Shown: one piece after another, positions 44,619 through 51,281 of the stretch
Layout of the letters: the number at the start of each line of letters is the position of its first letter
How positions within the stretch are numbered: position 1 is the first letter of the stretch
NCBI GenBank assembly: GCA_018666555.1
Contig: JABIZD010000086.1
Span: 1-51,281, forward strand
Length of the DNA: 51,281 nt
From: Gammaproteobacteria bacterium
Lineage (GTDB): Bacteria; Pseudomonadota; Gammaproteobacteria; Pseudomonadales; Azotimanducaceae
Reading direction: 5' to 3'
Translations under genes and position numbers: made by a program
The notes under the pieces: generated by a model
The model's input: only the letters and a program-made list of their open reading frames with translations
What the model was told of the DNA's origin: nothing
Database searches by the model: none

Positions 44619-45609
44619 GCCCAGCATAGCAGTGACCATGGGTGACCCGGCCGGGATAGGTGCCGAGATCGTGGTGCGCGCTTTTAATAACCCGGTTATT
44701 TTCGAATCGGCCCAGCCATTTGTGGTTGGCTCACCACAACCGCTGCTGCAAGCGATGCAGCAAACGGGAATCGAACTCCCGATCCAGCCGATATCCAGTC
44801 CTGAGCAGTGCAAGGCGCAACCCGGGATTCAATTGCTGACTCCGCCTGGTTTAAACCTGGAGGGTTTAAAGCAAGGCTGTGTCAGTGCTGCTGCGGGCCA
44901 TGCGGCAGTCAGTTATTTTGAGACAGCGGTGGATCTGTGCCTACACAAACGCCTGGCGGCTGTTGTTACCTGTCCCATACATAAAGAAGCCGTGCATCTA
45001 GCTGGTTACTTGAATGACATAGGCCATCAGGAAATCCTCGCCAGGATGACCGGATCGGCCTTAACGGCGACGATGTTAATGACCCACGGGCTTAAGGTCG
45101 CTCATTTATCGACGCATAAATCACTGGCTGATGCAGTCAGATATGTTCGCAAGCCCGTTATAGTGGAGAAACTGCATTTAACCGCCAGCAGCCTGCGCGA
45201 CTGGGGCGTGCATCAACCAACCATCGCGGTTGCAGCGTTAAACCCACATGGCGGTGAAGGCGGTATGCTGGGCCGAGAAGAAATTGAAGAGATTGCGCCT
45301 GCCGTCAGTGAAGCTTGTGCCGCTGGTCTTGATATTCGAGGCCCCTATCCAGCAGATTCAATATTCTATCGCGCCATCAAGGGTGAGTTTGATGCCGTGC
45401 TGGCGCTTTATCATGACCAAGGCCATATCGCCATAAAAGTACATAATTTTGCTGATAGTATTACAGCCACCATGGGAATTCCATTTATCCGTACCTCGGT
45501 GGATCATGGCACTGCTTTTGATATTGCCGGTCAGAACCTGGCAGATGAAACCGGGCTTTTACGAGCCATTGATGCCGCATCTGCCATGTTGAATCAAAAA
45601 TTGCACTGA
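44611..45609 (+). CDS. pdxA: PdxA-family 4-hydroxythreonine-4-phosphate dehydrogenase
   Basis: 332 aa. The N-terminus has TMGDPAGIG (9-17). Conserved metal histidines are visible in NDIGHQEIL and the LYHDQGHI block near residue 270. PdxA oxidises 4-phosphohydroxy-L-threonine in pyridoxal phosphate synthesis; PdxA2-type relatives act in catabolism, and these cannot be told apart here. It starts with TTG 44611, eight bases inside the hydrolase gene, with GAGG nine bases upstream; no later ATG leaves a full N-terminus. Lack of the usual surA/ksgA/apaH neighbours favours a specialised role. Confidence 0.88.
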   Translation: MSKPSIAVTMGDPAGIGAEIVVRAFNNPVIFESAQPFVVGSPQPLLQAMQQTGIELPIQPISSPEQCKAQPGIQLLTPPGLNLEGLKQGCVSAAAGHAAVSYFETAVDLCLHKRLAAVVTCPIHKEAVHLAGYLNDIGHQEILARMTGSALTATMLMTHGLKVAHLSTHKSLADAVRYVRKPVIVEKLHLTASSLRDWGVHQPTIAVAALNPHGGEGGMLGREEIEEIAPAVSEACAAGLDIRGPYPADSIFYRAIKGEFDAVLALYHDQGHIAIKVHNFADSITATMGIPFIRTSVDHGTAFDIAGQNLADETGLLRAIDAASAMLNQKLH

Positions 45610-45658
45610 TCTAAAAGGTCTGGTGTAGCTACCCGCTGTGCCACCACCCTAGAATTGC

Positions 45659-46627
45659 TTACTGGATTGCCTTAATGGCGTGTTCGATATCGCTTAGAGT
45701 GGAGCTGCCCGCAGGTTTATTTTCTTTGAGCATAGCCTGGGTCAGGGCGGTTATGGTGTCATTTGCAGGGGTGGCTATGCCATGAATTCGTCCGAGATAA
45801 CTGATTTCGCCATTCAGGAAGGGTGTCTCAACGGATTGGTTGCCTCGAATGACCCCTTGCCAGGTAGAACCGCCACTTCTGGTAGTCTGTTCCTGGCTAA
45901 TTGTGACCGCTTGAAAATGGTTTCTGGTTTCTTGCCTGGAAGCCCATTTAATTCCCGCAACCTCAAAGCAGGTGACTGCTTCGAGTTTTAATTGTTTTGG
46001 CAGGTCTCCATAGTGTGTGTCCAGACCTAGCAGCACCTGTAACGCATTGCCGAGATTCTGGAGTAATTTGGCATACTTCCAGCGCATGACCTGGCTGTCT
46101 GGTGTGCACTGAAATCCGGCGGACTCTAGGTCGCTGGCAATTTGAGTGCAAGTCTGGTCTATTCCTGCAGGGAAGCGACCTACATCCAGTAGGCCACCTG
46201 GGTATTCAGCGGTGTGGATAACGGTGCCGGCGGTTAGGTGAACCGCGGGTAATACTACCACCATGGCGTAGACATTCTTGAAAAATCTCAGCGCAGATGC
46301 TTCATTGCTGACGCCGTTCTGGCAGCAAACCACAGCTGTCTGTGCCGGAACGATGCGGGAAAGTTCAGTCAGAGCAGCATGACTATCCTGGGATTTCATG
46401 GTTAGGAAGATGACATGATCTGGTTGCCAGTTAATGTCAGCAGGGTGTTTAACGCAGGTGCAATCCAGTTGGGTATCTTCGCTTGGGGATTGGTAATGCA
46501 GTCCAGATTTGCTGATCTGGTCAAAGTGCGCACCTCTGGTGATGAGGGTGACTTGATGCCCTTGTAATATCAGTCGAGCGGCAATACTGCCGCCGATTGC
46601 ACCGGCTCCGTAAAAGACGTATTTCAT
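45659..46627 (-). CDS. 2-Dehydropantoate 2-reductase (PanE/ApbA family)
   Basis: 322 aa. The NADPH motif is GAGAIGG (7-13), CQNGV is at 102-106, and a K-L-x-x-N element (K187, N191) matches the PanE catalytic lysine and asparagine. PanE reduces ketopantoate in coenzyme A synthesis; many family members act on other 2-keto acids. It converges on the PdxA-like gene with a 49-bp gap. Divergent from the acyl-CoA dehydrogenase operon, with the 14-bp repeat array between. Confidence 0.9.
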   Translation of the reverse strand: MKYVFYGAGAIGGSIAARLILQGHQVTLITRGAHFDQISKSGLHYQSPSEDTQLDCTCVKHPADINWQPDHVIFLTMKSQDSHAALTELSRIVPAQTAVVCCQNGVSNEASALRFFKNVYAMVVVLPAVHLTAGTVIHTAEYPGGLLDVGRFPAGIDQTCTQIASDLESAGFQCTPDSQVMRWKYAKLLQNLGNALQVLLGLDTHYGDLPKQLKLEAVTCFEVAGIKWASRQETRNHFQAVTISQEQTTRSGGSTWQGVIRGNQSVETPFLNGEISYLGRIHGIATPANDTITALTQAMLKENKPAGSSTLSDIEHAIKAIQ

Positions 46628-46982
46628 AGATTGTTTTAATGCCTCAACTAATATGCGATCAAGCAGATTGTGGCCCTAATGATCCAATAATATTAAATGT
46701 GATAGATTAAATTCGATAGCTTAAATGCGATAGCTTAAACGCAAAGGCTTAAACGCAAAGGCGTATGAAATTGTTGTTAGGACTATACGCAAAGGTCGGG
46801 ATTTGGGTCAACCATCTCGCAGTTGTAACAGACTGCCTTGTAACAGACTCCTTGATGTTATTGCTGGATGGACATTGCTCAATCACTGGAAATCAGCATC
46901 ACAGTCACAGCTCAGGGTTAATTTTTACAGGCAGTTTTGTTACTGTCAGTACCCACAGGTTATTTTTAACGGGAAGCAGGCA
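46628..46982. other. Divergent intergenic region (355 bp)
   Basis: Lies between the panE-like gene and the acyl-CoA dehydrogenase. It holds the 14-bp tandem array at 46700-46769 and a second short duplication, TTGTAACAGACT at 46823-46834 and again at 46838-46849 (15-bp spacing). A frame runs from 46803 into the dehydrogenase, but its first 60 codons look non-family, so it is not used as the start. No clear promoter was found. Confidence 0.5.
46700..46769. repeat. 14-bp tandem repeat, five degenerate copies
   Basis: Copies start at 46700, 46714, 46728, 46742 and 46756. They read TGATAGATTAAATT, CGATAGCTTAAATG, CGATAGCTTAAACG, CAAAGGCTTAAACG and CAAAGGCGTATGAA. The GCTTAAA core is in the middle three. 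Period is exactly 14 bp. No known operator consensus was recognised. Confidence 0.88.
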
Positions 46983-48182
46983 ATGTCAGACTTGGAATCC
47001 TTCAGGAGCGCAACAAGAGATTGGTTAGAAGCAAACTGCCCGGCCAGCATGAGGTTGCCCGAAAGGGAAGAAGATATGATTGGTGGCGGTACACGGCAGG
47101 TGTATCGTAATCCTGATGCAAAAGTCTGGTTGGATAAAATGGCGGGCCGGGGCTGGACTGCGCCGGCATGGCCAACTGAATATGGTGGTGGCGGTCTTTC
47201 CAGTGCGGAGCATGGGATTCTGCAGGATGAGATGATGAACATAGGCGCCCGCACGCCGATTTCGGGCATGGGCTTTTCGATGATTGGCCCAACGCTACTC
47301 GACTATGGCACAGAGGAGCAGAAACAAACCCATTTACCTAAAATTGTTTCCGGCGAAATACGCTGGTGCCAGGGTTACAGTGAACCGGGGGCTGGCTCAG
47401 ACCTGGCCAGTCTGCAGACTCGATGCGAGGATAGGGGTGATTTCTTCCAGGTTAATGGCCAGAAAATCTGGACTTCGGGGGCCCAGTATGCCGATTGGAT
47501 TTTTACCCTGGTTCGAACTGACCCTAAAGCGTCTAAACACGATGGCATTAGTTTTGTCCTCATCGATATGGCCCAGGAGGCGGTCAGCGTAAAACCGATC
47601 AAGTTGATCAGTGGGAATTCTCCTTTCTGTGAAACGTTTTTTGATAATGCGCGATGTGAAAAATTTAACCTGGTAGGGCAATTGAACCGAGGCTGGACAG
47701 TAGGTAAACGCCTGCTTCAACATGAACGAAGTTCTATTTCTGGCCTGTCTGGCGGCGGGCGTAGGGGCAGATATGATGCTCTGGGCCAATTGCCGGAAAT
47801 CGCTAAACAGTACATTGGTGAGGTTAATGGCAGGATCGATTCTCCCGCATTGCGTGAAGATGTGTTAATCAACCAAATGAACCAAAGGGCATTTTCCCTG
47901 ACCCAGCGCCGTTCTATGGAAGAGAGCCAATCAGGGGGCACACCTACTTTTGCGACCTCGTTATTTAAGTATTTTGGTTCAGAGTTAGGCAAGAAAAGAT
48001 TGGAGATACAGCTTGAATTAATGGGCACGCAATCGCTTGGCTGGGATAGGCAGTCATTCGATGATTTGGAATCTGCCCTGACGCGAACCTGGTTAAGGTC
48101 CAAAGCCGGGACCATCGCAGGGGGGAGTTCGGAAATCCAACTCAATATCATTGCCAAACGAGTTCTTGGACTCCCCGACTAA
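46983..48182 (+). CDS. Acyl-CoA dehydrogenase, large-subunit type
   Basis: About 399 aa. ATG 46983 begins MSDLESFRSATRDWL, a family-like N-terminus. The FAD signature GYSEPGAGSDLAS is followed by GQKIWTSGAQYADW and a C-terminal AGGSSEIQLNIIAKRVLGL. It is close to the homologue at 33714. The second dehydrogenase begins 157 bp downstream, so the pair probably forms a heteromeric enzyme like the steroid- or pimeloyl-CoA dehydrogenases. Substrate acyl-CoA unknown. Confidence 0.92.
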   Translation: MSDLESFRSATRDWLEANCPASMRLPEREEDMIGGGTRQVYRNPDAKVWLDKMAGRGWTAPAWPTEYGGGGLSSAEHGILQDEMMNIGARTPISGMGFSMIGPTLLDYGTEEQKQTHLPKIVSGEIRWCQGYSEPGAGSDLASLQTRCEDRGDFFQVNGQKIWTSGAQYADWIFTLVRTDPKASKHDGISFVLIDMAQEAVSVKPIKLISGNSPFCETFFDNARCEKFNLVGQLNRGWTVGKRLLQHERSSISGLSGGGRRGRYDALGQLPEIAKQYIGEVNGRIDSPALREDVLINQMNQRAFSLTQRRSMEESQSGGTPTFATSLFKYFGSELGKKRLEIQLELMGTQSLGWDRQSFDDLESALTRTWLRSKAGTIAGGSSEIQLNIIAKRVLGLPD

Positions 48183-48339
48183 CCGGTTTTGCTTTTTTTA
48201 TGGTAGAGACGCAAAGATGGGTGTGGTTAGAAATTTTTCTAGAGGAAGTTGATAGAAACAATGGACATCAAGCCAGGATGTCGATGTAATAGGGCCATCA
48301 ATAGATGAGTCCATGGAAAACGTGTAAGGAGAAACGTAA

Positions 48340-49470
48340 ATGCCGCTCGTTCTAAACGAAGAACAGAATATGCTCAAGGATGCTGCCAAAGATTTTTGCA
48401 AAAACAACATGCCGATCAGTCAAATGCGAAAGCTGCGTGATGATAAAAGCGAGGCCGGGTTTGACCGTGACACCTGGGCCCAGATGGTTGAGCTTGGTTG
48501 GGCAGGTATTACCATTCCTGAAGATTTCGGTGGGCTTGGCTTTGGTTACACAGGTATGGGTGTGGTAATGGAAGAGTGTGGCCGCACCCTGGCATGCTCT
48601 CCCTTGTTTGCTACAGCAGCCTTGGGGGCAGGTTGTATCCTGCATGGTGGTAATGATGAACAGAAAAATGAATTGCTTCCCAAGGTAGCTTCCGGTGAAT
48701 TGTTGCTGGCTCTGGCTCTGGAAGAAACACCGCATCACAGTCCTTATGGCGCGGAGATGGCGGTAGAGCAGGCAGGTGGCAGTTATGTGGTCTCCGGAAG
48801 TAAGAAGTTCGTGCTCGATGGCCACGTAGCTAACAAGATCATCGTGGTTGCTCGGTCCAGTGGCAAGGCAGGCGATAGAGACGGCTTGACTCTGGTTCTG
48901 GTAGATTCCGGGGCTGATGGTGTTGGTGTTACTCGAACGATTATGGCTGACTCCAGGAATGCCGCTAACATCGAATTTTCCAAGGTGCAGGGTGAATTAC
49001 TTGGAGAGGAGGGTAAAGGTGCGGACGTACTCGACCAGGTTCTTGATATCGGTCGTATCCTGCTTTCATCAGAAATGTTGGGTGGTCTGCAGGAATGTTT
49101 CGAGCGGACCGTTGAATACCTTAAAGTCAGAGAACAATTTGGCGTTCCAATTGGTTCATTTCAGGCCTTGAAACACCGAGCAGCACAGATGTTCTGCGAA
49201 GTTGAATTATCAAAATCAGTCGTCCTGGAAGCACTGTCTGCGCTCGATGAGAGCTCTGATGATGTGGCTGAGCTTTCCAGTCTGGCAAAGGCAAGACTAA
49301 ACGACACTTATAACCTGGTCAGTAGTGAAGGCGTGCAGATGCATGGCGGAATTGGTATGACTGATGAATATGAGATCGGTTTTTTCATGAAGCGTTCAAG
49401 AGTTTGTGAACATGCGTTGGGCAACAGCGCTTTCCATCGTGATCGCTATGGTGTTCTGCAGGGATATTAA
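48340..49470 (+). CDS. Acyl-CoA dehydrogenase, small-subunit type
   Basis: 376 aa. Family motifs: IPEDFGGLGFGYTGMGVV, the REQFGVPIGSFQALKHRAAQM region and QMHGGIGMTDEYEIGFFMKR. It differs from the protein at 46983 in the N-terminal and FAD regions (ALEETPHHSP replaces the typical SEPGSGSD). This asymmetry is what heteromeric acyl-CoA dehydrogenases show. AAGGAG eight bases upstream supports ATG 48340. A strong hairpin follows the stop. Confidence 0.93.
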   Translation: MPLVLNEEQNMLKDAAKDFCKNNMPISQMRKLRDDKSEAGFDRDTWAQMVELGWAGITIPEDFGGLGFGYTGMGVVMEECGRTLACSPLFATAALGAGCILHGGNDEQKNELLPKVASGELLLALALEETPHHSPYGAEMAVEQAGGSYVVSGSKKFVLDGHVANKIIVVARSSGKAGDRDGLTLVLVDSGADGVGVTRTIMADSRNAANIEFSKVQGELLGEEGKGADVLDQVLDIGRILLSSEMLGGLQECFERTVEYLKVREQFGVPIGSFQALKHRAAQMFCEVELSKSVVLEALSALDESSDDVAELSSLAKARLNDTYNLVSSEGVQMHGGIGMTDEYEIGFFMKRSRVCEHALGNSAFHRDRYGVLQGY

Positions 49471-49476
49471 GGTAGC

Positions 49477-49507
49477 CTCATTCCAGCAGAAGCCCTGCTG
49501 GAATGAG
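49477..49507 (+). terminator. Hairpin terminator after the acyl-CoA dehydrogenase pair
   Basis: A perfect 13-bp stem: CTCATTCCAGCAG (49477-49489), loop AAGCC, CTGCTGGAATGAG (49495-49507). It follows the stop by six bases. The trailing ATTTG is only a weak T-run. It likely ends the operon. Confidence 0.75.
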
Positions 49508-49512
49508 ATTTG

Positions 49513-49554
49513 CCATTCTCAAAAGTCCATTCTCAAAAGTCCATTCTCAAAAGT
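49513..49554. repeat. 14-bp tandem repeat, three perfect copies
   Basis: CCATTCTCAAAAGT is repeated at 49513, 49527 and 49541 without a mismatch, then breaks off in CAAAGGG. The copies lie six bases after the terminator and just before the convergent methyltransferase stop. Confidence 0.95.
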
Positions 49555-49571
49555 CAAAGGGTTGCGCACCT

Positions 49572-50339
49572 TCAGGGTTTTCGGAACAGCAGCGTGAAGC
49601 GATCGGTGTTACCGGTGACTGACTTTCTGCCAACTTCGTATCTTAGTTCATCATCCAGGCGATAATGCAGCCGGCTGTAGTCTACCAGCTCAAAGCCAGC
49701 TTCCTGAACTTCTTTAATGACCAGTACGGGATCAAGTCTTCGCCAGTTCTCTGAAGAATCGTCCTGCATATGTCGCCGAGTATGATCGATAATGCCATAA
49801 TGCCCGCCGTTCTTTAGCGCCTCATACACAGCCTGGTTAATGTTTTGACGCCCCTGTTCAGTAAAATTATGCTGATTGCGGAAGGTTAGAACGAGATCGA
49901 TTTTTTTAACGCCGAAACTGAACTCTGGCAGTTCATACTGCCTGGAACCGCTTTGTCTAACAAAATTGCTACGATCAAAAGGGATAAGCTCTATGGAACT
50001 GAAGCCGGCTTGATCGGCTAGCTTTTCAGCGATTCTCTCTGCGCCGATGGAGAGATACAGTTTGCCTTCAGGCTCAAGGACCGGACCTAGTATTTTCGTG
50101 TACCAGCCGCTGCCTGGCATTAATTCGAGCACTGACATTCCAGGCTTAATGCCAAAAAATTCAATAGTTTGCTCAGGTTTTCTATTTCCATCTCGAGATT
50201 TTTCATCGGCGCTGCGACGCTCATGACTGAGCGCGGCTTGGACACGCTCGGAGAAATTCTGCTGTAAGTCTTCGGTTGCTGCGGGGGCAGTCTGCAAAGT
50301 GATGAAGGAGATGATTAACAGGCTCAAAAAACTTTTCAT
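49572..50339 (-). CDS. Exported class I SAM-dependent methyltransferase-like protein (COG4798 type)
   Basis: 255 aa. The first 20 residues (FLSLLIISFITLQTAPA) form a clear signal peptide, so the protein is probably periplasmic. The Rossmann SAM motif VLELMPGSGWYTKILG lies at about 69-84, and DLVLTFRNQHNF and GGHYGIIDHTRR follow. Exported members of this family are known in proteobacteria, but SAM is not expected in the periplasm, so the activity is doubtful. It stands alone, divergent from the VOC gene. Confidence 0.87.
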   Translation of the reverse strand: MKSFLSLLIISFITLQTAPAATEDLQQNFSERVQAALSHERRSADEKSRDGNRKPEQTIEFFGIKPGMSVLELMPGSGWYTKILGPVLEPEGKLYLSIGAERIAEKLADQAGFSSIELIPFDRSNFVRQSGSRQYELPEFSFGVKKIDLVLTFRNQHNFTEQGRQNINQAVYEALKNGGHYGIIDHTRRHMQDDSSENWRRLDPVLVIKEVQEAGFELVDYSRLHYRLDDELRYEVGRKSVTGNTDRFTLLFRKP

Positions 50340-50427
50340 TACGATATTCCTGGTAGGGCGGGTGGGGGTGTTAGCACACCGGTTCGAGCCACAGTATAAT
50401 CAATTTCCTCAACAGAAGGACTAAAAA

Positions 50428-51183
50428 ATGCGTATTAGACAACTTGCTTTTGCTACTCAAGACCTGGCTTCGTCAAGACAGCAATTGTTGACCCTGCTGG
50501 GACTGGATGCCGACTATGCAGACCCAGGAGTAGCCGAATTCGGCCTGAACAACAGCGTCATGGCCACCGGGACTAGTTTCCTTGAACTGGTCTCGCCATT
50601 TGAGGAAAACACAGCAGTGAGTCGAATGATGACCAGAATGCAGGGCGACTGCGGCTATATGGCGTTATTTCAGGTTGACGATCTTGGGCCGGTCAATGGT
50701 CGGGTTGAAAAGATGGGTTTGAGAAAGATCTGGGAAGTGGATCGAGCCGAAGTGAAAGCTTTTCATGTCCATCCCAAGGACATTGGCGGAGTACTGGTTT
50801 CTTTTGATGAGATGAATCCGGTAGAAGAGTGGGTCTGGGCGGGTAGTCAGTGGCAGCAAAGAACCGCCAAATGTACCGGTGATATTACTGGCTGCCAGAT
50901 TTCAGTACAGGGTTCACAGAATGTTGCCGAGAAGTGGGCAACGGTGTTAGGTGCTCAGGTCGATACCGGCAAAGCCGGTTGTGCCAGCATAACCATGACA
51001 GATGGAGCCCAGGTCGAATTTGTAGAGCTTGGAGCAGATGGTCGTGAAGGGCTCATTGGGATTGAACTAGCAGTGCTTGATATTACTCGCCTGGAGAAGA
51101 CACTCAATTCCGGTATGTTTGCCTGGGATGGAACTGCTATCGACCTGTTTGGCGTTCGTATAAGTTTTGCGGGGCTTGGGTAA
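50428..51183 (+). CDS. VOC family protein (glyoxalase/dioxygenase fold)
   Basis: 251 aa with two VOC-like halves. The first half starts MRIRQLAFATQDLASSRQQLLTLLG; the second has EKWATVLGAQVDTG and GAQVEFVEL. Metal-ligand histidines are possible at FHVHP; not all are certain. VOC proteins include glyoxalase, epimerases and extradiol dioxygenases, often acting on CoA esters. Function not assignable. An AGAAGGA site precedes the ATG. Confidence 0.85.
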   Translation: MRIRQLAFATQDLASSRQQLLTLLGLDADYADPGVAEFGLNNSVMATGTSFLELVSPFEENTAVSRMMTRMQGDCGYMALFQVDDLGPVNGRVEKMGLRKIWEVDRAEVKAFHVHPKDIGGVLVSFDEMNPVEEWVWAGSQWQQRTAKCTGDITGCQISVQGSQNVAEKWATVLGAQVDTGKAGCASITMTDGAQVEFVELGADGREGLIGIELAVLDITRLEKTLNSGMFAWDGTAIDLFGVRISFAGLG

Positions 51184-51281
51184 TAGCGCGTTAGCTGCAG
51201 GCCACAGGGTGTTTTTGTAAGCGGGGATTGTCCTCTCCAGGGTTGAAATCAGCGAGCAAATGCAAACCTGCCCACGCCCTC

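Noticed and set aside
48352-48825. 157-aa frame opposite the acyl-CoA dehydrogenase
   Set aside because: Antisense shadow of a well-conserved gene.
1-51281. Prophage, integron or transposon
   Set aside because: No integrase, transposase, phage structural gene or terminal inverted repeats were seen.

Overview
The window reads as chromosome of a Gram-negative bacterium, most likely a marine-type gammaproteobacterium of moderate G+C. The evidence is a TolC-family channel, an RND efflux pump with its periplasmic adaptor, FxsA, a YegD-type Hsp70, a CbbQ/NorD-type ATPase pair, and many acyl-CoA and flavin enzymes of the kind found in lipid- and steroid-degrading aerobes. No tRNA, rRNA, transposase, integrase, phage gene or CRISPR array was seen. 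Taxonomy is inference; no marker gene settles it.

Layout. 1-172: a decaying 23-bp tandem repeat directly before an SDR oxidoreductase, followed by a zinc alcohol dehydrogenase and, on the other strand, a PlsC-like acyltransferase. 2.9-9.7 kb: an exported TPR-CHAT protein (about 1211 aa), a TolC-like channel and a short Hsp70-like ATPase. 9.8-11.4 kb: an AhpD-like protein and an alpha/beta hydrolase. 11.4-16.5 kb, minus strand: GntR/FadR-type regulator, adaptor and RND permease. Upstream of the regulator lie five FadR-type operator motifs repeated every 14 bp. 17.1-19.9 kb: three flavoenzymes in a row (ACAD-fold monooxygenase/dehydrogenase, LLM oxidoreductase, nitroreductase). 19.9-24.7 kb: cis-prenyltransferase-like protein, degenerate FHA-GGDEF diguanylate cyclase, a polytopic membrane protein, CDP-alcohol phosphatidyltransferase, an anchored small protein and an NmrA-like protein. 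24.7-32.3 kb, minus strand: two MFS carriers, a small ORF, a GAF histidine kinase, an F420-type LLM enzyme, a MATE exporter and a second CDP-alcohol phosphatidyltransferase. 32.6-37.0 kb: lactonase-type propeller, acyl-CoA dehydrogenase, then M20 peptidase and FxsA on minus. 37.0-42.2 kb: a tightly overlapping run of alpha/beta hydrolase, enoyl-CoA hydratase, MoxR/CbbQ-type AAA+ ATPase and NorD/CbbO-type VWA protein. 42.3-51.2 kb: MFS carrier, hydrolase-PdxA pair, PanE-like reductase, a two-gene acyl-CoA dehydrogenase set, an exported methyltransferase and a VOC protein.

Together the genes describe membrane lipid metabolism, export of small molecules and oxidation of acyl-CoA-linked substrates with flavin chemistry. 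The most unusual signals are the 14-bp-phased operator array, the recurrence of 14-bp tandem repeats of unrelated sequence in three intergenic gaps, the exported CHAT-TPR protein beside a TolC channel, and the CbbQ/NorD-like activator pair overlapping an enoyl-CoA hydratase with no Rubisco or nitric oxide reductase in view.
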